Part shown: in pieces, positions 28,724 through 38,545 of the stretch
Layout of the letters: the number at the start of each line of letters is the position of its first letter
Numbering within the stretch: the first letter of the stretch is position 1
Assembly (NCBI RefSeq): GCF_025753855.1
Contig: NZ_JAOWPT010000002.1
Location: 186,001-250,000, forward strand
Length of the DNA stretch: 64,000 nucleotides
Reading direction: 5' to 3'
From: Mesorhizobium sp. ZC-5
Lineage (GTDB): Bacteria > Pseudomonadota > Alphaproteobacteria > Rhizobiales > Rhizobiaceae
Made by a program: the position numbers and the translations under genes
Notes under the pieces: generated by a model
The model's database searches: none
Told to the model about the DNA's origin: nothing
What the model saw: only the letters and a program-made list of their open reading frames with translations

Positions 28724-29086
28724 ATGGTCAGTAAGCCGAAGAAAACGAATCGGCTGTTGCGTACATTGCTTCTTTGCGCTCCAGCATTCCTCGCGGCATC
28801 GTGCGTCCCAGCCGACAAGGCGACGTCTGCGAACGTCACCGCCGGCTCCAGCACCGCCCAGCCGCGCCTTGCCACCTACAATTGCGGCGAGGGTGGCTCG
28901 CTGACGGTGGAGAATTTCCGCAGCTCGGTCCACCTGACCGAACCGGACGGCACCAGCGTCGATCTTCCCGCCGCGCCGCCGACGCAGCAGTCCCGCTTCG
29001 GCGAAGCGCCCTACGCGCTGGTACTGGAGGGCAACGAGGCGCTGTTGATGAAAAGCGGCAACGAGCCTCTCACCTGCCGGCGCTGA
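28724..29086 (+). CDS. MliC-like lipoprotein (putative lysozyme inhibitor)
   Basis: The 120-residue product has a lipoprotein signal (LLLCAPAFLAASC, lipobox LAAS-C near residue 27). A small C-terminal domain begins ATYNCGEGGSLTVENF, carries two Cys (YNCGEG and LTCRR) and resembles the membrane-bound lysozyme inhibitor of C-type lysozyme family. In that family a disulfide joins the two cysteines. It would protect peptidoglycan from host lysozyme. Family assignment is from pattern only. A short open start region upstream contains no other gene. Confidence 0.7.
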   Translation: MVSKPKKTNRLLRTLLLCAPAFLAASCVPADKATSANVTAGSSTAQPRLATYNCGEGGSLTVENFRSSVHLTEPDGTSVDLPAAPPTQQSRFGEAPYALVLEGNEALLMKSGNEPLTCRR

Positions 29087-29236
29087 AAGCGCTGATTCCC
29101 TGTTTCGAACGGTACAGCACGCTGGTCGCGCCTGAGCCAACCGCTTGATTCTGCGCTTGATCCAGGCGGTGCGGACTAAAATCGATTGAAGCCTCCAGCC
29201 AACACTAAATAGGTTCCCGGAAACGGTTTTCCGGCT

Positions 29237-29265
29237 TTGACGCAGTGCAAAAAGAGCATTAGAAC
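29237..29265 (+). promoter_or_regulatory. probable housekeeping promoter of sdhCDAB
   Basis: TTGACG (29237-29242) and TAGAAC (29260-29265) are spaced by 17 bases, matching a sigma-70-type promoter, 75 bases before the sdhC start. An imperfect inverted repeat CCGGAAAC/GTTTTCCGG lies just upstream and could be a regulator site. Confidence 0.55.
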
Positions 29266-29340
29266 CCGGTCTGTCCGAGGTCGCAATTCGAGCCGGCGAT
29301 GCCGCGTTCGGATGATCCAGGACATCGAACTGGGGGAGCC

Positions 29341-29745
29341 ATGAGCAAAACCACAGCCACCCGAGCAAGACCGCTTTCGCCACATCTGACGGCCTACAAA
29401 TGGCCGGTCACCATGACCATGTCGATCCTGCATCGGATCACCGGCGGCGCGCTCTATTTCGGCACCCTGCTGGTCGCCTGGTGGCTGATCGCGGCGGCGA
29501 TCTCCCAGGAATATTTCGACTTCGTCAACTGGATTTACGGCTCCTGGTTCGGCCGGCTTGTGCTGTTCGGCTACACATGGGCGCTGATGCACCACATGCT
29601 GGGCGGCATCCGCCACTTCGTCTGGGACACCGGCTCCGGACTGGAAAAGCACACGGCTTCGAGGATTGCCTGGGCCACGCTCGCCGGCTCGGTCGTGCTG
29701 ACCGTTTTGATCTGGGTCGCCGGCTACATGGCGCGGGGGGCATGA
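29341..29745 (+). CDS. sdhC: succinate dehydrogenase cytochrome b556 subunit
   Basis: The 134-residue membrane anchor has three helices. [26 protein letters not shown] is the SdhC signature containing the quinone-site Ser/Arg, and the heme-ligand His lies in [24 protein letters not shown] precedes the ATG. The stop overlaps sdhD (ATGA). Confidence 0.97.
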   Translation: MSKTTATRARPLSPHLTAYKWPVTMTMSILHRITGGALYFGTLLVAWWLIAAAISQEYFDFVNWIYGSWFGRLVLFGYTWALMHHMLGGIRHFVWDTGSGLEKHTASRIAWATLAGSVVLTVLIWVAGYMARGA

Positions 29746-30143
29746 CGATGAGCGGTGGCAAGAACGACATGCGCACCCCGCTTAACAGGGTGCGCGGCCT
29801 CGGCTCCGCCCGCGAAGGCACCCAGCACTTTTGGCGCCAGCGGCTGACGGCCGTCGCCAACGTCCCGCTGATGCTGTTCTTCGTCGGCCTGCTCATCTCG
29901 CTGAACGGGGCCGGCTATGCGGAGGTGCGGGCCGTGCTTTCCAACCCGCTCGTCGCCCTGGTGATGATCCTTGTACTGCTTTCGGGGCTCTACCACATGC
30001 GGCTCGGCATGCAGGTCATCATCGAGGACTATATCCATGGCGAAGGCATGAAACTCGCGCTCATCATGCTGAACACGTTCTTCCCCGTCGCGGTGGGCGT
30101 GGCGGCTGTCTTTGCACTTCTCAAACTGGCATTCGGGAGCTGA
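29742..30143 (+). CDS. sdhD: succinate dehydrogenase membrane anchor subunit
   Basis: The 133-residue SdhD pairs with SdhC to anchor the enzyme and bind heme and ubiquinone. [24 protein letters not shown] is the rhizobial SdhD signature, and [18 protein letters not shown] contains the heme-ligand His and the quinone-site Tyr region. The ATG overlaps the sdhC stop. Confidence 0.96.
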   Translation: MTMSGGKNDMRTPLNRVRGLGSAREGTQHFWRQRLTAVANVPLMLFFVGLLISLNGAGYAEVRAVLSNPLVALVMILVLLSGLYHMRLGMQVIIEDYIHGEGMKLALIMLNTFFPVAVGVAAVFALLKLAFGS

Positions 30144-30145
30144 GC

Positions 30146-31975
30146 GTGGCTGACGCAAAGCAGAAGGACGGCAAGGCCTATACCTATGTCGATCACAAAT
30201 TCGACGTGGTGGTGGTGGGCGCCGGCGGCGCCGGCCTGCGCGCGACGCTCGGCATGGCCGAACAGGGCCTCAGGACCGCCTGCATCACCAAGGTTTTCCC
30301 GACCCGCTCGCATACCGTCGCCGCCCAGGGCGGCATCGCGGCCTCGTTGCAGAACATGGGGCCGGACAGTTGGCAATGGCACATGTACGACACCGTCAAG
30401 GGGTCGGACTGGCTCGGCGACGTCGACGCCATGGAATACATGGTGCGCGAGGCGCCGGCCGCCGTCTACGAACTGGAGCACTACGGCGTGCCCTTCTCGC
30501 GCACGGAAGAGGGCAAGATCTACCAGCGGCCGTTCGGCGGCCACATGATGAACTACGGCGACGGTCCGCCGGTGCAGCGTACCTGTGCTGCCGCCGACCG
30601 CACCGGCCACGCCATCCTGCACACGCTTTACGGCCAGTCACTGAAGCACAACGCGCAGTTCTTCGTCGAATATTTCGCGCTCGACCTGATCATGACCGAC
30701 GGCGTCTGCACCGGTGTCGTCGCCTGGAATCTCGACGACGGCACCATCCATCGCTTCGCCGCCAAGATGGTGGTGCTGGCGACCGGCGGTTATGGCCGCG
30801 CCTATTTCTCCGCCACCTCGGCGCACACCTGCACCGGCGATGGCGGCGGCATGGCCGCGCGGGCGGGTCTACCGCTTCAGGACATGGAATTCGTGCAGTT
30901 CCATCCCACCGGCATCTATGGCGCAGGCTGCCTGATTACCGAGGGCGCGCGTGGCGAAGGCGGCTATCTCGTCAATTCCGAAGGTGAGCGCTTCATGGAG
31001 CGCTACGCGCCGTCGGCCAAGGATCTGGCCTCGCGCGACGTCGTCTCGCGCTGCATGACGATGGAGATCCGCGAGGGCCGCGGCGTCGGCAAGAACAAGG
31101 ACCACATCTTCCTGCACCTCGACCACCTCGATCCGGCGGTGCTGCACGAACGGCTGCCCGGCATCTCGGAATCGGCGAAAATCTTCGCCGGCGTCGACGT
31201 CACCAAGGAGCCGATCCCGGTGCTGCCGACGGTGCATTACAACATGGGCGGCATCCCGACCAATTATTGGGGCGAGGTGCTCAACCCGACGAAGAAAAAC
31301 CCCGACGCGGTGCAGCCCGGCCTGATGGCTGTCGGCGAAGCCGGCTGCGCCTCGGTGCACGGCGCCAACCGGCTCGGCTCCAACTCACTGATCGATCTTG
31401 TCGTGTTCGGCCGTGCTGCCGCGATCCGCGCCGGCGAGGTGATCGACCGCGAAGCGCCGATCCCGGCAGTCAACGAACAGGCGGTCGACAAGATCATGGA
31501 CCGCTTCGACCGGCTTCGCTTCGCCGACGGCGGCACGCCGACCGCTGTTCTGCGCGAAAAGATGCAACGGGCGATGCAGGAAGACGCCGCCGTGTTCCGC
31601 ACCCATGAATCGCTGGAAAACGGCTGCAAGCGCATTTCCGAAATCTGGGGCGAGCTGAAGGACATCAAGGTTTACGACCGTTCGATGATCTGGAATTCCG
31701 ATCTGGTCGAAACGCTGGAACTGGAAAACCTGATGGCCAACGCCATCACCACGGTCTACGGCGCGGTGGCGCGACAGGAGAGCCGCGGCGCGCACGCCCG
31801 CGAAGACTTCTCCTCCCGCGACGACGTCAACTGGCGGGTTCATACGCTCTCGCATTTGTCGCCCGACGGCAAGGTGAAGCTCTCCTACCGTCCGGTGCAC
31901 ACCGATCCGCTGGTCAAGGAAGCGGACGGCGGCATCAGCCTGGCAAAGATCGCGCCCAAGGCGCGGGTGTATTGA
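30146..31975 (+). CDS. sdhA: succinate dehydrogenase flavoprotein subunit
   Basis: The 609-residue catalytic subunit oxidises succinate to fumarate with covalent FAD. The FAD site [12 protein letters not shown], the flavin-linking H56 in [11 protein letters not shown], and the active-site [21 protein letters not shown] are present. It starts at a GTG three bases after the sdhD stop. The longer frame upstream overlaps sdhD and is rejected. Confidence 0.98.
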   Translation: MADAKQKDGKAYTYVDHKFDVVVVGAGGAGLRATLGMAEQGLRTACITKVFPTRSHTVAAQGGIAASLQNMGPDSWQWHMYDTVKGSDWLGDVDAMEYMVREAPAAVYELEHYGVPFSRTEEGKIYQRPFGGHMMNYGDGPPVQRTCAAADRTGHAILHTLYGQSLKHNAQFFVEYFALDLIMTDGVCTGVVAWNLDDGTIHRFAAKMVVLATGGYGRAYFSATSAHTCTGDGGGMAARAGLPLQDMEFVQFHPTGIYGAGCLITEGARGEGGYLVNSEGERFMERYAPSAKDLASRDVVSRCMTMEIREGRGVGKNKDHIFLHLDHLDPAVLHERLPGISESAKIFAGVDVTKEPIPVLPTVHYNMGGIPTNYWGEVLNPTKKNPDAVQPGLMAVGEAGCASVHGANRLGSNSLIDLVVFGRAAAIRAGEVIDREAPIPAVNEQAVDKIMDRFDRLRFADGGTPTAVLREKMQRAMQEDAAVFRTHESLENGCKRISEIWGELKDIKVYDRSMIWNSDLVETLELENLMANAITTVYGAVARQESRGAHAREDFSSRDDVNWRVHTLSHLSPDGKVKLSYRPVHTDPLVKEADGGISLAKIAPKARVY

Positions 31976-31990
31976 GCAGAGGCAGGTTAG

Positions 31991-32770
31991 ATGGTCGAAC
32001 TCACCCTTCCCAAGAACTCGAAAGTCCAGCAGGGCAAGACCTGGCCGAAGCCGGAAGGCGCCACCAATCTGCGCGAGTACAGGATCTACCGCTGGTCGCC
32101 AGACGACGACGAGAATCCACGCGTCGACACCTATTTCGTCGACATGGACGATTGCGGGCCGATGGTGCTCGACGCGCTGTTGTGGATCAAGAACAAGGTC
32201 GACCCGACGCTGACCTTGCGCCGCTCCTGCCGCGAGGGTATCTGCGGCTCCTGCGCCATGAACATCGACGGCGCCAACACGCTCGCCTGCACCAAGGGCA
32301 TGGACGACATTTCCGGCGCGGTGAAGGTCTACCCGCTGCCGCACATGCCGGTGGTCAAGGACCTGGTGCCCGATCTCACCGTGCCCTATGCGCAGCTCAC
32401 CTCGATCGACCCCTACCTGAAGACGGTGTCGCCGGAACCGGCCAAGGAGTGGCTGCAGAGCCACGAGGATCGCCAGAAGCTCGACGGGCTTTACGAATGC
32501 ATCCTGTGCTTCTGCTGCCAGACCTCGTGCCCGAGCTACTGGTGGAATGGCGAGAAATATCTCGGCCCGGCCGTGCTTTTGCAGGCCTATCGCTGGCTGA
32601 TCGATTCCCGCGACGAGGCGACCGGCGATCGTCTCGACAATCTGGAAGACCCGTTCCGGCTCTACCGCTGCCACACCATCATGAACTGCACGCAGACCTG
32701 CCCCAAAGGCCTCAACCCCGCCAAGGCGATCGCCGAGATCAAGAAGATGATGGTGGAGAGGCGGGTTTGA
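31991..32770 (+). CDS. sdhB: succinate dehydrogenase iron-sulfur subunit
   Basis: The 259-residue protein carries three iron-sulfur clusters. The 2Fe-2S ligands are in [17 protein letters not shown], the 4Fe-4S in [16 protein letters not shown], and the last ligands in [18 protein letters not shown]. The protein is intact and in normal length. Its last 187 bp (32584-32770) recur at 33842-34028, beyond an inserted FRG gene. The two copies differ at seven positions, all synonymous. The 3' end here may therefore be a replacement allele that arrived with the insert. Confidence 0.98.
   Translation: MVELTLPKNSKVQQGKTWPKPEGATNLREYRIYRWSPDDDENPRVDTYFVDMDDCGPMVLDALLWIKNKVDPTLTLRRSCREGICGSCAMNIDGANTLACTKGMDDISGAVKVYPLPHMPVVKDLVPDLTVPYAQLTSIDPYLKTVSPEPAKEWLQSHEDRQKLDGLYECILCFCCQTSCPSYWWNGEKYLGPAVLLQAYRWLIDSRDEATGDRLDNLEDPFRLYRCHTIMNCTQTCPKGLNPAKAIAEIKKMMVERRV
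32584..32770. repeat. direct repeat, left copy (3' end of functional sdhB)
   Basis: These 187 bp are 180/187 identical to 33842-34028, in the same orientation and offset by 1258 bases. The repeat ends at the sdhB stop codon. The seven differences are GAT/GAC, CGT/CGG, AAA/AAG, GGC/GGT, AGG/CGG, GTT/GTC and TGA/TAA, so the encoded protein is identical. Confidence 0.97.
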
Positions 32771-32801
32771 CGTATAGGTCAACTGATATTTTGCTTAGGT
32801 C

Positions 32802-33665
32802 TTAGCTGGGGCTATAATGCCGCTTAAGCCACAGTGCCAGTCCACCGAGTCCGGGGTATATTATACGTTCAGTTATGTTGGCTTGGTCGAGTTTATCTCT
32901 TATCTCCCACTTAATCTTTGCAGGTATAACGGTCTTCTTACTTTTGCTAGAGTTCTCATTTAACCATTTATTCATGGGCATGTCGGCATCAGAGATGACC
33001 GAGAACAATGCGAACTGATTGACGATCCGATCATCTATCGATGGTGGCTCAAAGAATAATGCAAACGGCGATTTTTTCATCCTGTCAAAATCATCCAACG
33101 TAGTGATCCTGCTTGGCGGCAATGGGCCAGCTCTCCTTAGGTCTTTGGTGGAAACTCCAAATACATCGAAATCTGTAGAACCAAGACGCGCTAACATGTC
33201 CACCGTAAAAACGTAGGAGCCCTCCTTTCTCAGTTCTGCACCCAGATTTCTTGGCAACTTTGAGTGAACTTCCGGAATTTTCGCAGACCAAACGACGCCA
33301 TCGTCGGTCATCCTTTCAAGGTCATCGGTCGCAAAATGTAACGCAACGAGCGGCGAATACGTCCAGTCTAATAGGCGCGTCGGCAAACCGTGGTGTTGGG
33401 CGACCGTAAGCCAGTGCCAAAACGACTCTCGTTCCACCACATCGCGATGTGCGTACTTCTTAAAGTTGCGAAGCAGGTGCTTCTCTATCGTCTTGTAAGC
33501 CCCGCCTAGCCGTACAAGCGATGTTCGCATATCCCAGTTCGCATCTACCATTCCGCGGAATGCGTAGGGCGAGCGATACCGCGATAGCTCGGGGTCCCAG
33601 TCGTCAACGTATAGTTCGCGAATAGCGTCCTCGAAACTGGTTGCGGTGTATTCTGTAACACTCAA
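32802..33665 (-). CDS. FRG domain-containing protein, putative defence gene
   Basis: The 287-residue protein has the FRG domain. The name-giving motif is at residues 34-38 (YAFRG, followed by the TSLVRL segment), and the second hallmark, QHHGLPTRLLDWTYSPLVALHFA, spans residues 90-111. The C-terminal half (FFEPPSIDDRIVNQFALFS) is typical too. I prefer a TTG start at 33665 because AGGGAG lies seven bases upstream; the frame opens at 33812 but the extra residues look unlike coding sequence. FRG proteins are of unknown biochemistry and often ride on mobile DNA, so a phage-defence or toxin role is inference. Confidence 0.88.
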   Translation of the reverse strand: MSVTEYTATSFEDAIRELYVDDWDPELSRYRSPYAFRGMVDANWDMRTSLVRLGGAYKTIEKHLLRNFKKYAHRDVVERESFWHWLTVAQHHGLPTRLLDWTYSPLVALHFATDDLERMTDDGVVWSAKIPEVHSKLPRNLGAELRKEGSYVFTVDMLARLGSTDFDVFGVSTKDLRRAGPLPPSRITTLDDFDRMKKSPFALFFEPPSIDDRIVNQFALFSVISDADMPMNKWLNENSSKSKKTVIPAKIKWEIRDKLDQANITERIIYPGLGGLALWLKRHYSPS

Positions 33666-33841
33666 GAAGAGGCTCCCTCGATAACTTGTTTCTGTTTCAA
33701 GAGCGGGTGAGGCGGAGACTATCGAACAAAATGGCGTTAGCAACTGGCTAGGTAAAGTCCGGGCCCGCCAAACCGACGTCAGGCAGTGAGCTCTGTTGAG
33801 CAAAATTTGCAATTCAGATAAAAGCTAGCATCGTGCCTGAC
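33666..33841. other. upstream region of the FRG gene, to cassette edge
   Basis: This AT-rich 176-bp stretch should contain the FRG promoter on the minus strand. The AGGGAG ribosome-binding site lies at 33673-33678. No second gene fits. The last bases before 33842 show no similarity to the sdhB sequence that precedes the left repeat, which fixes the right junction. Confidence 0.5.
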
Positions 33842-34028
33842 GGCCTATCGCTGGCTGATCGATTCCCGCGACGAGGCGACCGGCGACCGGCTCGACAATC
33901 TGGAAGACCCGTTCCGGCTCTACCGCTGCCACACCATCATGAACTGCACGCAGACCTGCCCCAAGGGTCTCAACCCCGCCAAGGCGATCGCCGAGATCAA
34001 GAAGATGATGGTGGAGCGGCGGGTCTAA
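33842..34028 (+). pseudogene. sdhB 3'-end fragment (displaced original terminus)
   Basis: This fragment corresponds to the last 62 codons of sdhB, including the final cysteine-rich cluster motif and a TAA stop, with no start codon of its own. It is 96% identical to the end of the intact gene and all differences are silent. It continues into sequence that looks like normal intergenic DNA before the next gene. It is therefore probably the ancestral sdhB end, pushed downstream when the cassette arrived. It is not expected to be translated. Confidence 0.93.
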
Positions 34029-34102
34029 AACTCCGCAAAAAAATTTATCCACCTCCCGGCCGGCCGCCGCATAATACCTCCAGACGTTGATCGGAGGGTG
34101 CG

Positions 34103-34561
34103 ATGGATTGGTCAGTAGAGATGGAGGCGAAGGAGGCGATGCTGAGGCGCATCGTGGCGATGCTTTATTCTCTTGCCAATCTGGCCGAGCAGGCTGCCGG
34201 TCGTTCTCCGGCCATTCGCCACCTCGTGCTTCTATTTCTGCGACCCGCCGAATCCTTGGCGCGAGAAATGGTGATCCGTAACGCGCAGCACGTTGCCGCA
34301 CCTGTGCCTGAGTTGCTTGTCGCGGACTGGACTGACGGCAGCGCCGACGATGCAATGCGCCTTGCCCGGCGCTTTCGCGCACTCGCGCTGACGCTGGAAA
34401 GCCTTGTCGCTCTGATGCTTGCCGCGGATGCCCTGATTACCGGGCATCGAGCGGGAGCGAACCCGCTGCGGGCTCTCCGGCAAACGATGAGCACCTTGCG
34501 GTCGCTGCTCGATTGTATTCCGGGACGTCTCGAACCGGTCATGCAGCCCGACACGTCCTGA
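34103..34561 (+). CDS. conserved hypothetical, helix-rich protein
   Basis: The 152-residue protein has no recognised family. It is mostly helical, with hydrophobic stretches (LRRIVAMLYSLANLAEQAAG and LARRFRALALTLESLVALMLAADALI) separated by charged residues; the second might dip into a membrane. TCGGAGGG lies ahead of the ATG at the right spacing. It is the first gene past the sdhB fragment and appears to belong to the host backbone by its base composition. Confidence 0.7.
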   Translation: MDWSVEMEAKEAMLRRIVAMLYSLANLAEQAAGRSPAIRHLVLLFLRPAESLAREMVIRNAQHVAAPVPELLVADWTDGSADDAMRLARRFRALALTLESLVALMLAADALITGHRAGANPLRALRQTMSTLRSLLDCIPGRLEPVMQPDTS

Positions 34562-34670
34562 TGCCGCTCCCGCATCCGGATACCCAATTCTGGGGAGGTT
34601 TGAAGCATTCGCCCGGCGCACTAGCGCGCGGACGGTTGCCTGCGTATCTATGGGCAAAAGGAGCATGGCA

Positions 34671-35300
34671 ATGTCCGAGAATCTGGTTCACCTCAATGCC
34701 ATCGAAATCCGCGTGCTTGGTTGCCTCATGGAAAAGCAGCTTTTGACGCCGGATGTGTATCCGCTGACGCTCAATGCGCTGCAGTCGGCTGCCAATCAGA
34801 AAACCTCGCGTGAGCCGGTGATGTCGCTGGAGCCGGTCGACATCAACCGCACGCTGAAGTCACTGGAGGAAAAGGGACTGGCGCGGCGGATGATGGCATC
34901 GCGCGTCGATCGTTACGAGCAGATGGCGTCACGCAAATTCAGCCTGACCACGCCACAGAGCGCGCTGCTCGCCATGCTGCTGTTGCGCGGGCCGCAGACG
35001 CTCAACGAACTGCAGACCCGCACCGACCGCATGGCCAATTTCGGTTCGGCCGACGCGGTGCGCACCGAACTCGACATGCTGGTCGGCCGGCGTCCGCCGC
35101 TGGTCAAGGAGATCGGCCGTGCGCCTGGCCAGCGCGAAGACCGTTTCGCGCATTTGTTGAGCGGCGAGGTTCAGGCTACGCCGGTCGCCGCCGCGCCGGC
35201 CAGGCCCCCAAACCTTCTGTCCGAACTCGAAGCGCGCGTGAAGGTCCTGGAAGAGCAGATGGCGCGGCTGCGGGCGCAACTCGGCGACCAGGAAGCATGA
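34671..35300 (+). CDS. yceH: YceH (UPF0502/DUF480) family protein
   Basis: The 209-residue protein has the DUF480 pattern: LNAIEIRVLGCLMEKQLLTPDVYPLTLNAL, then NQKTSREPVMSL, and two winged-helix-like modules ending in RPPLVKEIGRAPGQREDRFAHLL. The C-terminal segment LLSELEARVKVLEEQMARLRAQL is a predicted coiled coil. Function is not established. The ATG at 34671 has AAAGGAG at seven bases; the ATG six bases earlier sits too close to the site. Confidence 0.92.
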   Translation: MSENLVHLNAIEIRVLGCLMEKQLLTPDVYPLTLNALQSAANQKTSREPVMSLEPVDINRTLKSLEEKGLARRMMASRVDRYEQMASRKFSLTTPQSALLAMLLLRGPQTLNELQTRTDRMANFGSADAVRTELDMLVGRRPPLVKEIGRAPGQREDRFAHLLSGEVQATPVAAAPARPPNLLSELEARVKVLEEQMARLRAQLGDQEA

Positions 35301-35388
35301 ACGCACCCGTAAATCACGCACCCGTGTAACAGCTTGATTTGAAACCTTCCGCATCTTCTGTACGTCTAACGAACGGGAGGACACGCCG

Positions 35389-36003
35389 ATGTCGCGCAAA
35401 GCTTTCTCTATCCTGCTTCTTGCCTTCGCCGCTGGTCTGCCGTTGCAGGCCGGACATGCGCTCGCCGAGACAAAGACGGCGATCTTTGCCGGTGGCTGCT
35501 TCTGGTGTGTCGAATCCGATTTCGACGGCGTTGCCGGCGTCACCTCGACCACGTCCGGCTATATCGGCGGCACCACGGAAAACCCGACCTACTATAATCA
35601 CACCGCGGCCAATCACCGCGAGGCGGTGCGGATCGAGTATGATTCGACCAAAGTGAATTACGCCACCCTGCTCGATGTGTTCTGGCATTCGGTCGATCCG
35701 ACAGACGGCGACGGCCAGTTCTGCGACCGCGGCCACAGCTACACCACGGCGATCTACGCGGTCGGCGCCGAAGACCTTGCAGCGGCGGAAAAGTCGAAGA
35801 AGCAGGCCGAAGCCGAGCTCGGCAAGCCGATCATCACGGAAATCGCAGCCGCGCCGGCATTCTGGCCGGCCGAGGACTACCACCAGGATTATTACCGGAA
35901 AAATCCGCTACGCTATAAATACTACCGCTCCGGCTGCGGCCGCGATGCGCGCATCGATGAAGTGTGGGGTGCCGCTGCCCACAAGGGCATCGCCAGCCAT
36001 TGA
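35389..36003 (+). CDS. msrA: exported peptide-methionine (S)-S-oxide reductase
   Basis: The 204-residue MsrA repairs oxidised methionine. Its catalytic Cys is C37 in FAGGCFWCVES, and the GYIGGTTENPTY and HREAVRIEYD motifs follow. An N-terminal signal peptide (ILLLAFAAGLPLQAGHALA) indicates a periplasmic form. A resolving Cys is present near the C-terminus (SGCGRDARI). A GGAGGACACGCC box precedes the ATG. Confidence 0.96.
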   Translation: MSRKAFSILLLAFAAGLPLQAGHALAETKTAIFAGGCFWCVESDFDGVAGVTSTTSGYIGGTTENPTYYNHTAANHREAVRIEYDSTKVNYATLLDVFWHSVDPTDGDGQFCDRGHSYTTAIYAVGAEDLAAAEKSKKQAEAELGKPIITEIAAAPAFWPAEDYHQDYYRKNPLRYKYYRSGCGRDARIDEVWGAAAHKGIASH

Positions 36004-36040
36004 ACCCCGAGCAGGCCGCTTGATGCGGCCCAATTCGCGT

Positions 36041-37162
<1,122 letters not shown>

Positions 37163-37336
37163 GGCTTCCTCCCGCTAGGCTGGTTGGCGGCAGGGTAACG
37201 AAGAACGGGGTTTTTTGGTTGCGAAGAGAGCCGGTATTGGCGTGCTCTATTGCGCTAAAATCGATTCAGGCTTTCGGAAAGATGCGAGGCGACCTGCGGA
37301 CTGACGATCACCGCCAGCCCGCAGTGCGCGGTCCGC

Positions 37337-37762
37337 CTAGGCAAGCTTTGCGTCGAGTGTCACGTTGATGGCGCCGAGCGCCTTCGAAACCGGGCATTCC
37401 GCCTTGGCTTTCTCGGCCAGTTCCTTGAATTTCGCCGCGTCGATGCCGGGAACCGTGCCGGCCAGCGTCAGCGCGCTGCCGGTAATCCCGGTGCCGGGCA
37501 CAAGCGTGACGACAGCCTTGGCATCGAGTTTTTCGGCCGGTGTGCCGTTTTCGGCGAGGAAATGCGAAAGCTGCATCGCGTAGCATCCGGCATGCGCGGC
37601 CGCGATCAGTTCCTCCGGGTTGGTACCCGACTTGCCGCTCTCGTCCTCGAACCGCGCCTTGAACGAATAGGGCAGCGCTTTCAGCGCGCCGCTCTGGCTG
37701 TCGAGCGTGCCGGCGCCCTCCTTCAAGTTGCCTTTCCAGACGGCAGTTGCGTGACGGTCCAT
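37337..37762 (-). CDS. OsmC family peroxiredoxin-like protein
   Basis: The 141-residue protein is of the OsmC/Ohr fold and probably reduces organic peroxides. The catalytic cysteines are in AAHAGCYAMQLSHFL and KAKAECPVSKALG. RHATAVWKGNLKEGAGTL is the OsmC-type start. The ATG has AAGGAGAACG upstream. It belongs to the OsmC branch and is distinct from the Ohr gene at 18.3 kb. Confidence 0.94.
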   Translation of the reverse strand: MDRHATAVWKGNLKEGAGTLDSQSGALKALPYSFKARFEDESGKSGTNPEELIAAAHAGCYAMQLSHFLAENGTPAEKLDAKAVVTLVPGTGITGSALTLAGTVPGIDAAKFKELAEKAKAECPVSKALGAINVTLDAKLA

Positions 37763-37952
37763 GATCGTTCTCCTTGGTTGGCGATGTCGAGCGCCTTGCG
37801 GCCACCCATGACTATAGCGCCCGCCGGCCGCCAAGCCATGACAGTTTCGGAAAAGACGCTCCGCCCGTAAATATTGCGGCACACGCCCGATCCCCAACTT
37901 TGCGCGTTGATGGCGGCCTGAACTTCCCGTATTTTCTGCCCCTGTTGCAGGG

Positions 37953-38489
37953 ATGTCCGACATGCATATTGTTCTTGCCGCGCTCGCCATTCTTGGGGGC
38001 GTCGGAATCTGGTGGTATCGCATGAAGATGATGAACGAAGCCGCCAACGACGCGGCCGACGTCATCGGCCGCGTGCGAGGCAATATCCGGCGTAAGAGGA
38101 TACGTCGCCAGAACGAGATGTCGCCACTCACCGCGGTCGACGATCCCGTCGTCGCGGCGGCAACGCTGATTTCCGCAATGCTGTCGGACGACGTGCCGCT
38201 GACGCCGGAACGCGAAGCCGCGCTCCGCAAGGAAATCGAACCGATCGTTCAGGACGGCAAACTGGACGAGGCGATTACCTACGCCAAATGGGCGAGTGGC
38301 CAGATCGACGATGCCGCCGTCGTCATCGATAAGCTCGGGCCGTTCCTGCGCGACAGGCTGAACGAGGAGGAGCGGCACGACCTCTTGGCGATGATCCGCC
38401 GTTCGTCCGCGGCCGCCGGACCCGGACTTCCGACGCTGGAGCCGCGTATGCGCAGGTTGCGCCAGAAGCTCGGGCTGGAAACGAACTGA
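37953..38489 (+). CDS. TerB-like protein with N-terminal membrane helix
   Basis: The 178-residue protein starts with one helix (HIVLAALAILGGVGIWWY), then a basic stretch and a helical domain from residue 58 (AVDDPVVAAATLISAMLSDD) similar to the TerB-like protein at 60976. TerB-like domains bind metal in tellurite resistance proteins, but isolated copies have unknown roles. The start at 37953 follows GTTGCAGGG; the next ATG at 37962 is an alternative. Confidence 0.7.
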   Translation: MSDMHIVLAALAILGGVGIWWYRMKMMNEAANDAADVIGRVRGNIRRKRIRRQNEMSPLTAVDDPVVAAATLISAMLSDDVPLTPEREAALRKEIEPIVQDGKLDEAITYAKWASGQIDDAAVVIDKLGPFLRDRLNEEERHDLLAMIRRSSAAAGPGLPTLEPRMRRLRQKLGLETN

Positions 38490-38545
38490 CAGGAAACATC
38501 TCCGCCAGATCGCCGCGCCGCACGTTCAGCCGCCGTCGCTTGAAA

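Larger units (their letters stand above)
32771..33841. mobile_element. AT-rich inserted cassette carrying a single FRG-domain gene
   Basis: The 1071 bases between the two sdhB repeats are clearly lower in GC than the flanks (one sampled line, 32941-33000, is 25/60 GC). They use non-host-like codons and hold one gene on the opposite strand to sdh. No integrase, transposase or terminal inverted repeat was seen. The cassette starts directly at the sdhB stop and ends where the partial sdhB copy begins. It is best read as a small genomic island gained by recombination at sdhB. Confidence 0.85.

Noticed and set aside
33666-33812. N-terminal extension of the FRG protein
   Set aside because: It needs a TTG with no ribosome-binding site and encodes a segment without FRG-family character. 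AGGGAG near 33675 supports the shorter form.
32771-33841. Cassette as an insertion sequence or transposon
   Set aside because: There is no transposase, no terminal inverted repeats and no short target duplication. The flanking repeats are host-gene sequence of 187 bp.
33833-34090. Open frame over the sdhB fragment as a separate gene
   Set aside because: Its frame differs from the SdhB frame and matches the shadow frame seen in the intact gene. The sequence is explained by the repeat.
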